Source: Cunninghamia lanceolata
Taxonomy: Eukaryota > Streptophyta > Pinopsida > Cupressales > Cupressaceae
DNA: 64,000 nt
NCBI GenBank assembly: GCA_027924645.1
Contig: BSBN01000233.1
Coordinates: 7,148,501 to 7,212,500, forward strand
Direction: 5' to 3'
A program made the position numbers and the translations under genes. A model generated the notes under the pieces. That model did no database searches. It was not told the DNA's origin and saw nothing but the letters and a program-made list of their open reading frames with translations. Shown here one piece after another: positions 46,390 through 58,438 of the stretch (the stretch's first letter is position 1; each line of letters opens with the position of its first letter).

Positions 46390-49300
46390 ATGAGTCATTC
46401 AGGCTAGCCTTCCACTTAAAAATGAAGCTTGGATGAGGTTCTTCTGATCTAACTCCTTGGTTCCGCTAGAACAAATTTGAAATTGCATGGCCTAGGCGGA
46501 GATGAGGATAGATTTCCTGACTACTACTATAATTAACGGGGTGCCAAATTACCTCTCCCAGGTTGGATCGTCTTTCAGCATTGGCATAAGAGGATGAACT
46601 ATAAGGCCCCCTATCTGTCATGCTTGGAAATATGATTTATCCAAGCTCATTTGTCCCAATGTTTTCCCCAACCCTGACTTAATTAGGTCTACACCATCAA
46701 GGTATAATCTAGCCACTAGGACAATAATAGATGGAAATGGTTCAACATTGATCAAGTTTACCAAAGGATACATTGCCACTATATTCAGCTTGGAACCTAG
46801 AGCTAGCAAACAAATTCACCTCAGGGCTTTCAAGAAAAAATACCAGATTAACACTGTGAAATGACATTACAAGGGAATATTACTTACCAAAGCACATGCC
46901 AAGGGGTGTTGCTGGGAAATTGGTAAAGATTACAAATGATGAGGTGGAGCCTTTACATTGCACTATGTTTAATGAATATTTTGTTAAAACCTATCACAGT
47001 CTGTGTCAAGTATTAGGAAGAGATGCTTTCGAAAGAATGTCTATTTCTTTGATGATGATCATTGTTGATACTCAGAGACCAGATGTCAAGGAACCATATG
47101 ATTATACCATTTCATAGCTAGCCATATGCATGATCAGATGACAAAGATCAAAAATAATTTGTCTAAACTAGATGTCCAAGTTGAATTCATATGGTACTCC
47201 TTGTTGTGCCATATGTATTTATTTCCTTTATCAGGGATGTGGCACCACAATTTGCATGTCAAGGATTCAGATGCTTAAGGGAACAAGATGCCATTGCAAG
47301 TATGGACATGTATGCATGATATACACTGTGTCACAGTAGATTATGTCATCTTTGAAGAATATTTTGTGAGGAGAATCCTTGGATTTTTGGAGCCAGAGGG
47401 TGAAAGGTTGCATCCTAATGTAATGGATTTCTTACAACTTCTAGACAAGACTCCCCACCTTGGAATTGATCACAATTGGGATGATTGGTTCTATCATGAG
47501 CATACTACTTGCATAAGGGTCTATGGATGCCACACTACACCTCACATACTGCCCAAATATGTGCCAAAGAGGGTGGCATTTTTAGAAGTTATAAGGTAGT
47601 TAAATGATTCTTACAAAAAGCACTTCACTAACCGCAAGAAAGGTTTATTCTTCCCTTCCTTCAGATTTTGTGATTTTGTGATCCCTGATAAGAGTGGGTT
47701 GGACCAAATTTATTCAGTTATGTAATGTTTTGGAATGTATTTGGAACAACCAAGGTCTTTTGACCCTAGGGGATTCATTAGCAAAACCATATTTAGAGTC
47801 AACAACTACAAGGGAAGTGTCTACTACTTTCATCAGATGGATTATGATGAGGACATTGCAAGGAATTGTATTACTATGAATGAAGTCCACCACTTGAGGA
47901 TCATGTGGGCTACTATCGTGGCCAGTGAGAATATTAAGAGAAACATGAATCTTGCATATCCGGGTGCATTTGCAGAAGTGCAAGACCTAATCAAGAGAAT
48001 TGAGAAAATGCTGGATAATGCAGAACAATTGATTGCCTCTGCCTCTACAGGAGGACAAAGATATGCTTATGATCCTGGTAGCTCAAGTGGAAATTCTGAT
48101 GTAAAGATGGAATTAGTTGGCCCCTCCCCTACCAAAAGGGCCAAGATTATTGATTTGGAGAACCCAAAGCAGATAGAGGTAGTTGACCTAGAGGGGGAGG
48201 AGGAACATGCACAAGAAACTGGAGCTCGTTCACCTGATAGACTAGGACCTTATTCATCCCTAGAGAATAGGGTAGTGAGAGTAATGAGAAACCCTACTTT
48301 TGATATTGAAGATGTTAGGGTGATTGGCTATGACAAGTTTATGGAGGATGATGAATTTTTTAGCACTCCTAAATTTGGGAGGTATGTTTTTAAAGTGAGG
48401 AGTGAGGAATTTCAGAAGATAATTGAAGATGCCAAGGCTGGAACAGACCCAAAGGAGTATGATTTTATTACTCAGAGTGTCCTAAAAGATCTACAATAGT
48501 CTATAAGTAAAATGACTCCAGAAGAAGGGAGAGCACTGGTGGTAGAAAGTGATATTCTTCTTCTACCTCACTAGACTCTATCAGATGCCATTGCATTTGA
48601 TACAATCACCGGAGATGATTCAGATGTGACAGGGGAAGAGATTGAAAGGGCCCTCTGTGGTGCAGCCTTCAACCCTAAATTTGAAACATTGGCAATGTAG
48701 GCTCTAGCCCCAAACAACAAAAAACCTAGAGTTCAATTAGGATAGCTGATAGGGGATGTAATAATAAAAAGAGTATCTGATACCCTTGCTCATCAGGCTA
48801 CAAGCCTAAATGTACAGACTGCATAATTTGCAGAAGCAACTGATAACAAATTGTAAAAGGATTACAATTAGCTACAACTTGATTATTCTAAGGCAGTTGC
48901 AGAGATAAACATGTTGAAGCAGCAACTGTCATTGGTAGCCAGTACTTCAGCCCCTCCTCTAGTGATCCCAACTATAGAATCTATTGCAGTGGATATAGAG
49001 CCTCTCCTTTTAGAGATTAGAGAGTTGAAGGAGGATAATAGGAGATTGAAGGAGGAAAAGGATAACAAGGTTAAAGAGATGGTCACCAACTCGATCAAGA
49101 ACAAGGTGACAAATATTTTGACCAAAGTTGACGAGGCTTGGAAATCCTACTTACAGTTGAGACTAGCCTATGAAAAGCATGAGTCTGGCAAATAGAGACT
49201 ATTGAGATTTAAAAAAATGTTTACATAGAATTGAAAAAGTTAAAGAAATTCTAAGGTGTGCCAAGTACGATGCCAATGCACCTATTAACATACTGACGGT

Positions 49301-49457
49301 GCTTAACATTTTGAAGAGTTTTCAGGATGTGGCCAATTTCCAATTGAAATTTGATTCAGTTGTGAAAGAGAGGTTGTGGCATTTTGAAAGGTTGGACACT
49401 AAGTGGTTACCTCCCATCTTGGATGGTGTTGGCAAAACAAAAGAGTTCGACAATTGA
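46390..49457 (+). pseudogene. ORF-c, unit B (unknown ~1020-aa protein, complete 3' end)
   Basis: It starts MSHSG at 46390 and can be followed with shifts to a TGA at 49455-49457 (KTKEFDN), so the ancestral product was about 1020 residues. The best open part is 47735-48499 (254 codons): YNYKGSVYYFHQMDYDEDIA-like core, LIKRIEKMLDNAEQLIAS helix, KRAKIIDLENPKQ, VVDLEGEEEHAQE. The IIDL and VVDL cores followed by acidic residues look like SUMO-interaction motifs, and KRAK is a weak basic nuclear signal; both are inferences. The second coiled coil (ELKEDNRRLKEEKDN) is at 49010-49090. No polymerase, protease, integrase or zinc-finger motif was found. Confidence 0.7.
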
Positions 49458-49539
49458 AGAAAGGAGAATGTAGACAATTTTTTTTATTAAATCCCACTTG
49501 TTGTAATGCAATTGCAAGTGATCCAACTATGAGTATGTA

Positions 49540-49876
49540 AGTACTGAGCTTAGCGTTGGACAATCTAAACACTCCTGAAAGGAATCTTTCTACATTTTCT
49601 AACCACGTAAAAAGTATGTTGGATGCTAGGTATATCAGCCATAATTGCCAAATTGAAGAAATACTTTCATTCCCTTGGCCGACAGAGGAGACATACGATG
49701 AGTGGAATGACAAATATGGAACTAAGGATTGACAAGTTTTTGTTCTCTGTATCTCTAACAATTTGAAGTATAATGTATTTGATGTTGATAGCACATTCAT
49801 GATCTATAAAGGAATTGTCTTGCTCGTTGAGTCATTTCATAGGGTTGGTTGTTTTAGACTTGGCAAATTTTGACGG
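49540..49876 (+). pseudogene. Possible ORF-d, kept only in unit B
   Basis: After the ORF-c stop, an open plus-strand stretch reads LDNLNTPERNLSTFSNHVKS and then ILSFPWPTEETYDEWNDKYG up to a TGA at 49730-49732. A protein-like stretch continues beyond it (FDVDSTFMIYKGIVLLVESF). The region is missing from unit A and beyond the window end for unit C. The antisense frame 49399-49800 is longer but has less protein-like composition, so I prefer the plus strand. No family recognised. Confidence 0.35.
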
Positions 49877-50884
49877 AATAATAAGATACATTCTTGCTGG
49901 GTGGCATAAATTTAGTAGTTTCATGTTGTTTTTAAATGAGTAATGCTTTGTTGCATGTATATGGTTATCTGCCTCCAAGTTGTGTGTGTTTTTCTTCTGA
50001 ATCTAAATAGCTCAGGGTTATTCAGGAATCTGGAACATGGGCTCTCTGTCTTGAATGTTTAATTTTGATGTAATATATTATATTATCATGGGAAAGAATA
50101 AGTATGGGAATTTTTTGTAACATACTGATATGCCAAGGGTGTAGGTGCATAGTTATCCCCCAGCTATAACAATTTCTTTGAGTTAATATTAATGAATGAA
50201 TAAATGAAAGTTGATGTCCACGAGACCATAAAACTGTGACTAATTTTTTAATTAATATTAAATGGAATGTAATTAAATGAAAAGTGTGAGTGTAATTAAA
50301 TGAATGAAGAAATGTAGATTATGTTTATTGTTTATATCATAAAATACTCTCCATTCGATGAACATTTGATGGATGGTTCTAGTTGCATTCCGAAATGAAA
50401 TGCAAAGAACGCCAGGCTTGTGAACTTAAATATTCTGAATCACCCTAAACCCTTAGATTTACAAAGATCAATGGTTTAGAGATTGACGTGAGCTGTCAAT
50501 GCAGGATAACTGTCAGACATGTACTAATAGCGACACATTGAAACTTGACTTGAAGTTTCATTTACTAAAAAAGTCACTTCATCAAAAAAGCAAACTTTCT
50601 AGTTTCTAATTTTTATTGCTAAGTGATTTTATTTTTAGGTGAGAGCCGAGAGAGTCAGCACATAGGGCATTGGGGAGATTTCATATTGCTCATTGCAGTG
50701 CACCAGGGAGATTTCAGATTGCTCATTGTAGTGCCATTTCCAACAAAGCCAGTAAGACAAAACATAAAAACCCTAGTTTACGTTTCATTGTTTCTTAAAA
50801 TCTTATTTTGTCAAACTTTTTTCTTAAAATCTTATTTTCTCAAACTTTGCATTTAGGGTCGAGAGACTTAAGAAAAATTTCACA

Positions 50885-51135
50885 CTATATAAGCATGTGA
50901 GAATAAGGCTTCCAAGAAAAAGAAAGTTGATAGTATCAATGCACCATGGGTAACTAGATTAGGACGCATGATGTTACATGAGGCTTTCCCTTGCCTAGAA
51001 TTTATCGTGGTCTATGCCCATAATTATGATGGTAACAAAAGAGCAATTGTAAATAAGGATACCAAAGAAGAAATTTTATCCATTACTGCAGAAGAATTTG
51101 GAAAAGTGTTGGGGTTTACAACCCAAGAATTTTGA
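50885..51135 (+). pseudogene. ORF-e, unit B end (5' deleted)
   Basis: Collinear with 40930-41175 but the first ~135 bp after CATGT are gone: unit A has CATGT both at 40794 and at 40932, and unit B keeps one CATGT joined to GAGAATAAGG. The remaining frame keeps KKKKVDSINAP, RMMLHEAFPCLEFIVVYAHN and ITAEEFGKVLGFTTQEF. Confidence 0.5.
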
Positions 51136-51191
51136 GACGTCCACGTCAGGGATAGCTTTAAGAACCCCTCCCCAGAGAAGGTGTATAAACT

Positions 51192-51660
51192 TGGTGAATC
51201 ATGTATACTTCTAAGAAAAATATTAATTTTATTGGTGAATTTTTTCATTTTTCTAGGAAAAAAAAATCTTATTTGGCGAATCATTTGTAATCGCTAGAGG
51301 TCTATGGAAAATCCTGGCGAATTGTAATTTTTTTAAAACCAATAAAATATTTTCATTGGCAATTAAAACCTATTTTCAAACCAATTAAATATTTTTGTTG
51401 GTGAATTAAACCTGTTTTCAAAATAAGAAAATATTTTTGCTGGCGATTAAAATCTAATTTCAAACTAGAAAATATATTTGCATTGGCAAATTAAACCTGT
51501 TTTTAAAATAAGAAAATATTTTTTCTGGCGATTAAAATCTAATTTCAAACTAGAAAATATATTTACATTAGCGAATTATACCAATTTTCAAAGCAATAAA
51601 AAAATTATTGGCAAATTTAAATATAGTTTCAAACCAATAAAAAATTAATTGGCAAAATAA
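51192..51660 (+). repeat. 42-bp-phased GGCGA array, unit C
   Basis: Same position and spacing as in unit B, from TTGGTGAATC at 51191 to TTGGCAAAATAA at 51649. Intact GGCGA survives at 51277, 51317, 51443 and 51527, among others. Confidence 0.8.
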
Positions 51661-52654
51661 ACTGTTATGCCAATAAAAAATCATACTGTGTGAATGGCAT
51701 TAGACTTTAGTTGAAGTTCTATTCCAGGTTGCAGTTCTGACACACCCATCTTTCTACATAAAGTCTCCAGAATAGAGACAAGTGTCAAGTAACAATGATT
51801 CTGATTAACGAAAATTAATAGATAATTATTTAATTTAGTTGCATAAATTGCCTTCCCAAATACGTGCAATTGTGTTTTTCATGACATTCCTTATTTATTA
51901 CGAAAGGATATAGGTCACTTCAAGTGTGGATGTCATTAAATGGAAAAAATTATAATAGATTTTGGTTGTGAGATGATCACAAATCGACAACATAAGTACT
52001 GACACACCCAATTTCCCAAATTTGTAGTTCTACAACTGAGGACTTGCACTCTATTGTGCTACCACCTTTGCAGAATAATCAATAAAATATATTATATATT
52101 TTATATATATGTCAACCGTTGATCTAATAATATCTAACGGCTACTAGTTGATTCCAGAGGATTTTGTTAGCAATGTGTAGCATTGGAGATCTACCTTCTG
52201 GAATTAAACTACAACCATTCATCTTTTGTTCTAGGGTGCATCAAATGGTCAGTGGTGATACAATTGATTTGATTGAACACATTTAACAACATAGATTAGC
52301 CAATGCTCAATTAAGTTCATTAATGGCAAGTGAGTACTGAGTCATGACAAACTACACAGATTAGCCAATATGAATTAAATGGAGTTGCTTGTTATTTATT
52401 GCCCATTTGTCATGGACGTACATGTAATGTATATATGATAGTCTTTAGTGTTTTGAACTTATATTTCATTAGTAAGTTTCAGATAGGTCAAGAATCAATA
52501 GACTGTAAAAGTTCAAAGTAATGGATTTCATTACAACAGCTATGCAAAGAAAGTAAGTTACCAAGTATTTATTTTGTGATCAATCATGATTTTTATTTTA
52601 ACTACGTGATAGAGTTCTCAGTTCATAGATGTAGAATAGTAACAAGAATCTAAG

Positions 52655-53188
52655 ATGATGGAAAAAAAAAATTGTGTGTGGCTATGCAGGTTGTTATTAC
52701 TTTGCATGTCTTGGAATGAAGAAATATAAGCATTTGTCAAGTGGAATAGATCGTGTCAAGAATTGACACTTTTAACATTTGCAAACGATGCATTCTGTTG
52801 TGGGTGGTGGGTTGAATTTCCCACACATGCATGCATGTATGGGAAACTAGAAATTCAAATTAATGCATGGAATTGGTATTACAACTCAATTGCCAGTGAC
52901 CTCGAGAAAATCAATTTAATTCTCCTTTACTAGCCTTATTGTTACCCATGCCTAGTGGTTTCTTGTACATATAATGCAAGGTTCTATAGTGAATCATTCA
53001 CTGACATTGTGAATGAGCACACAATTAAATTTGTAACGGATCCATTGCCTGTTAATAGGATAATTATGGACTACAGTGAAATATTCATTACGTATTGTCG
53101 AATAGAGGAACCAAAAAGATTTTGGAGGGTCAAAGCAAGGTTTGAAGGTCGAAGGATAGGAGTTTTGTTTAGAACTGAGGTTGGTTAG
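52655..53188 (+). pseudogene. ORF-a, unit C (unknown protein)
   Basis: The open part 52955-53188 covers YNARFYSESFTDIVNEHT to FRTEVG and retains the intact DYSEIFITYCRIEEPKRFWR block. The upstream half is broken by a TAG at 52931-52933 (TGG Trp in the other units) and by an A-run expansion at 52671. Same unknown family as the copies in units A and B. Confidence 0.6.
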
Positions 53189-53579
53189 AGGTTCATGTAC
53201 GATGTAATTCCCTAATCTTTTCGAATGGTGATGTTAAATTTTACTAAATAATATAGAAGTAATTACAGTTTGAAAGTAACTACGGTTTGAAATTGCAATG
53301 TATACAGATCATAGATGTTTTAAAAAATGAAATTTTCAATATAAAATTATATATTATATTTTATAAAATATGATATTATTATAAATTTATATATTGAATC
53401 ATTGATATCGATTTCATTTGGTGGCCTACAAAATACATTTCCCAAGCATTGATTTTTAATTTATTAAATAGATGTGACAAGTTATTAAATAGATTTTGGT
53501 AATGGTCGATCCTTACATGAGCCGAAGATTGGTGCTACAAAGAATCTGGACAACGAATAAATGAATAAATGCACGTTAG

Positions 53580-54400
53580 TTGAAGTGTGTGTTCATTAAC
53601 AATCTTCCTTTAAATCCTGGAGGTCTCCAGCAAAAGGGCACTCGACTGGCTTGCTCAAAATATAGCATGGAGACTCCCATAAGGCTCCACTGCAATAAGC
53701 GCCAGGTCACCTTTCTGGGTCGTGTCAGAGATGGCAGACTGATGAAGATTTGTAACAAGCAAAACCTATTATTCCTTGAGGAAGTGAAGATGGTCCTCGG
53801 TAAAGACTTCTTGGTCTCCAAGGATAGATATAGGATAAATTTAGATTTTTCCTCACTCTTTCTGGCTTCTTTGTTGGACCTAAGAGAGGAAAAGGTGGAT
53901 GCATTGATTATTCTACAAGGGGTATTCACTCCAGATATTCTTTTGGATGACTTAGACATGGTGATTGATATAGAATTGGGGGTCGGTATCCCATGGCTGA
54001 GAGACCTAGAGAAGCTACAGGAGGGATAGGGGGTATAGCTAGGAAGCCATTTCTCCTAAACATGAATGAGGAACAACTCAGAAGACACAGGCTTTGGGTG
54101 GCTCATGGGAGACAATTTCTTCAACAGGCAATTGGAATGGACATAGACGATACTCTGGTATGGCTTCAATACTTAGCAGCCATTGTGAAAACGGGGGGAT
54201 TCTAGTCGCAGTGGCCATAGGAGTGGTCGGGCTCTCAGGGCCACTTTTTGGGTGATTTACGTGCTAGGGTGGTAGGGTGGCAATTTTTGAAGGAGTCACT
54301 CAGTCAACGGGCTAAGGATTTAAATGGTACTATGGTAGCCTATTTGGTGCTATGTGTTTTGTGGAGCCTGGGCTGGTTGCTGGAGTGGTTTTTGTATTGA
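53580..54400 (+). pseudogene. ORF-b, unit C (best copy; C-terminal membrane-like segment)
   Basis: The stretch 53580-54029 is open for about 149 codons through to LGVGIPWLRDLEKLQEG. A one-base shift then leads into 53993-54205 (NMNEEQLRRHRLW, DIDDTLVWLQYLAAIV). After a TAG the frame continues to TGA at 54398-54400, ending MVAYLVLCVLWSLGWLLEWF, a 20-residue hydrophobic helix typical of a C-terminal membrane anchor. The ancestral protein was probably about 270 residues. The middle is rich in acidic residues (TPDILLDDLDMVIDIELG). No enzyme motif was recognised; membrane attachment is an inference from hydrophobicity alone. Confidence 0.55.
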
Positions 54401-54407
54401 TATATTT

Positions 54408-54540
54408 TCCTGAGTGTAAATCTTTTTGTAATAATATAATTACCCAAGTGTAAATCTTTTTGTATTAATATAATTACCCAAGTGTAAATCTTTTTTGTAT
54501 TAATGTAATTTCTACTTTTTGTATTAATATAATTTGGTCT
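54408..54540 (+). repeat. AT-rich ~33-bp repeat 3' of ORF-b, unit C
   Basis: Same repeat and position as in unit A. Confidence 0.7.
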
Positions 54541-55239
54541 CTGTTATGGTTAGAACTTAGAGGTTTCTAATGTTGCTTCTTATATGTTTGCTTTAATTTA
54601 TATATGTTGACATGGATTTGGTGATGATCTCTAACTCTCTGTTATGGTTAGAGGTTTCTAATGTTGCTTGGCATTTGTTTTCTTTTTGACTCTTGAGATA
54701 GACACAGCTAAGAGAGCTATAATATATGTGAACTCTCAATCTTTTTAGATTTAATTTGATTTCAATTTGGTTATTTTTAGATAGAATTAATCATGAAATA
54801 TTATATGCCCAAGTAAAATTACACTTTCTATTGATAGTGTAGTTCATCTACATGCATGATGCTTGAAATATTTGTATAATTAGGTTTTGACACTTGAACC
54901 GTTAGATTTCCAAATATCAATGGTTGACATTTCATATGAGAAACCCTCTGCGTAATCTTTTGTTGACTTGCTACATCCAGTTGCTTGTTGTCTAAGTTGA
55001 AACCTAAGCCATCAAAACTATGTTGTTTACTGGCCCATTATACCTAATCTTGTCAGTCATAGCTTGGTGGGGAATGGGTTAACCTAGAAAGCTAGCAGGG
55101 TCCATTTTTTAAACATTTAAGAAGTTAATATGCGAGTAGGTTGTCGGTCAATGAAGTCTTGACTTCATTTCCTAATATTCATAAGGTGACCAGTCCCTTA
55201 ATCTAACAATCTAGATGTTACTCGTTGTTGTCAGTTGCA

Positions 55240-55800
55240 TGAAGGATGAAATCTAATGGTCACGCAAGTGCGCATGAGGAATTTGTCAGGAGAGAATATT
55301 TGCTATGTGGTTGTGACAGAACGACACATGTCAAAAAATCAAAGTTATCCTATCCCACTAAAGAATTGATCCAACGGTTATAGGAAGGGTAAAATCTAAT
55401 GGGTGCAAGCACACATGAGGAATCTGTCAAGAGAGAATATTCATTGCGTGGCTACGACAGAATGACACATGTTAAAAAATCAAAGCTATCCTATCCCACT
55501 AAAGACATGATCCAACTGTTGTAGGAAGGGAAAAATCTAATGGACACAAGGGCGCATGAGGAATCTATAAGGAGAGAATATTCGCTGCACGGCTGTAACA
55601 GAATGACACATGTCAAAAAATCAAAGCTGGCATCCTATCCCACTAAAGATTTCATCCAACAGTTGCAGGAAGGGAAAAATCTAATGGTCACACAAGGATG
55701 CATGAGGAATCTATCAGGAGAGAATATCTATTGTGTGGCTGCAACATAATGACACATGTCAAAAAATCTAAGCTTGCAAAAGACTTGATCCGACGATTGC
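55240..55800 (+). repeat. 141-bp minisatellite, unit C
   Basis: Same repeat. One 69-codon open stretch remains at 55540-55749. Confidence 0.8.
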
Positions 55801-58438
55801 ACATCATCACAAGGAGAATCTCTTTGGTTGGAATCTGCATTGTGTGGTCATGACATCGCAACATGTGGCATTCTCTTTTTTGAGAAGTGAGTCACACTGG
55901 CACGGGGTAGGTAAGAGGTGTGCCATCATAGGCTATTATGGTGTGAGGTGCTACAATGTATCTGACTTGTACATTTTTAGAATGGCGACAAAGATTGTCA
56001 AATCTAGTCAGCTAATCAGGACCGTGGATTTCAGAATGTAAGGAAAAGACCAATGGCCCAAATTCAAAGTTTCAAAAGATTAAGATTTTGAAGTGGTTGT
56101 AGCACGAAGTCCATTAATACAGAGAATTGTGTAGGTATTCTTGCCACACAAAGTTCATTAATTTAGAGAATTGTGCAAGAATTCAAGGATTAAGGTACTC
56201 TGAAGAGCGCAACTACATTAAGAAGAAATCATTAGAACGAGCAGGAAAAAAGTAATCTCAAGCTTCTACAAGCATGGCAAACTAGTAAGTAACTGTTCCT
56301 CCTCTGTGCCTGGTTTTCCAACTGTAGGTTAATTCTGAAGCTTTTAGGGCCGTTGTCAATCATAAAAACCCTAAGCTAACTTCATAAAAGAAAAATGAGT
56401 CCGTCAGGCTAGCCTTCCACTTCAAGACAAAGCTTGGATGAGGATCTTATGATCCAACTGCCTAGTTCTGCTAGAACAATTTTGAAATTGCATGGCCCAG
56501 GCAGAGCCGAGGATAGATTTCTTGACTACTGCTATAATTACCAGGACACCAAATTACATGTCCTAGGTTGGATCCTCTTTGAGCATTGGCATAAGAGGAT
56601 GAACTATAAGGCCCCTATCTGTCATGCCTGGAAATATGATTTAGCCAACCTCATTTGTCCGAATGTTTTCCCCAATCCTGACTTAATTAGGTCAACAACA
56701 TCAAGGTATAATCCAGCCACTAGGACAGTAATAGATGGAAATGGTTCAACATTGATCAAGTTTACCAAAGGATACATTTCCATTGTATTCAACTTGGACC
56801 CTACAGCCAGCAAACAAATTGACCTCAGGGCTTTCAAGAAAAAATACTAGACTGACACTGTGAAATGACATTACAGGGAATATTACTTACCAAAGCATAG
56901 GCCAAGGGGTGTTGCTGGGAAATTGCTAAAGATTTCAGATGATGAGGTGGAGCCTTTACATTGCAGTATGTTTAATGAATATTTTTTTAGAACCTATCAT
57001 AGTCTGTGTCACGTATTAGGCAGAGATGCTTTAGAAAAAATGTCTATTTCTTTGATGATGATGGCTATTGATATTCAAAGACCAGATGTCAAGGAACCAT
57101 ATGATTATGCCACTTTCGTAGTTGACTGTATGCATGATCAGATGACAAAGATCAAAAATAATTTGTCTAAACTAGATGTCCAAGTTGAATTCATATGGTA
57201 CTCCTTGTTGTGCCATATGTACTTATATGCTTTATCAAGGATGTGGCACCATAATTTACATGTCAAGGATTCAGATGCTCAAGGGAACAAGTTGCCAGTG
57301 CAAGTATGGACATGTATGCTGGATATACACTGTGTCACAATGGATTATGTCATCTTTGAAGAATATTTTGTGAGGAGAATCCTTGCATTTTTGGAGCCAG
57401 AGGGTGAAAGGTTGTATCCTGATGTAATGGATTTCTTACGACCTCTAGATAGGACTCCCCACCTTGGAATTGATCACAATTGGGGTGATTGGTTCTATCA
57501 TGAGCATACTACTTGCATAAGGGTCTATGGATGCGAGACTATACCTCACATATTGCCCAAATATGTGCCAAAGACGGTGGCATTTTTAGAAGTTATAAGG
57601 CAGTTAAATGATTCTGACAAAAAACACTTTAGGAACCACAAGAAAGGTTCATTCTTCCCTTCTTCCATCAGAATTTGTGATTTTGTGATCCTTGATAAGA
57701 GTGGGTTTGACCAAATTTATTCAATTATGCAATGTTTTGGAATGTATTTAGAACAACCAAGGTCTTTTGACCTTGAGAGATTCATCAGCAAAACTAGATT
57801 CAGAGTCAACAACTACAAGGGAAGTGTCCAGTACTTTCATTAGATGGATTACAATGAGGACATTGCCAGGAATTGTTTTACTATGAATGAAGTCCACCAC
57901 TTGAGGATCAAGTGGGCTACTATCATGGCCAGTGAGAATATGAAAAGAAACATGAATCCTGCATATTTGGGTGCATTTGCAGAAGTGCAAGACCTAATCA
58001 AGAGAATTGAGAAAATGCTGGATAATACAGAACAGTTGATTGCCTATGTCCCTACAAGAGATCAGAGATATGCTTATGAGTGTTGCAGCTCAAGTCGAGA
58101 GTTTGATGTAAAGAGGGAATTAGTTGGCCCATCCCCTGCCAAAAGGGCCAAGATTATTGATTTGGAGAACCCAGAGCAGATAGAGGTAGCTGACCTAGAG
58201 GGGGAGGAAGAAAATGCACAAGAAACTGGAGCTCGTTCACCTGATAGACTGATACCTTATTCATCCCCAAAGAATAGGGTAGTGAGAGTAATGAGAAACC
58301 CTACTTTTGATATTGAAGATGTTACGGTGATGGCCTATTACAAGTTTATGGAGGATGATGAATTTCTCAACACTCCTGAATTTAGGAGCTATGTTTTGAA
58401 AGTGAGGAGTGGGGAATTTTAGAAGAAAATTAAAGATG

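Larger units (their letters stand above)
41187..51148 (+). repeat. Tandem unit B (9.96 kb)
   Basis: Same order as unit A, collinear along its length with mostly transition differences. It keeps the 3' end of ORF-c and a following block (49365-49910) absent from A, but has lost about 135 bp at the start of ORF-e. No terminal inverted repeats or target duplication are visible at the unit borders. Confidence 0.85.

Noticed and set aside
49399..49800. 133-codon minus-strand frame
   Set aside because: It is antisense to the ORF-c 3' end and to a protein-like plus-strand reading; it has no motif.
31606..51148. Tandem units interpreted as LTR-internal-LTR-internal tandem retrotransposon
   Set aside because: No TG...CA termini, primer binding site or polypurine tract could be found at or near the unit junctions, and no pol domains.
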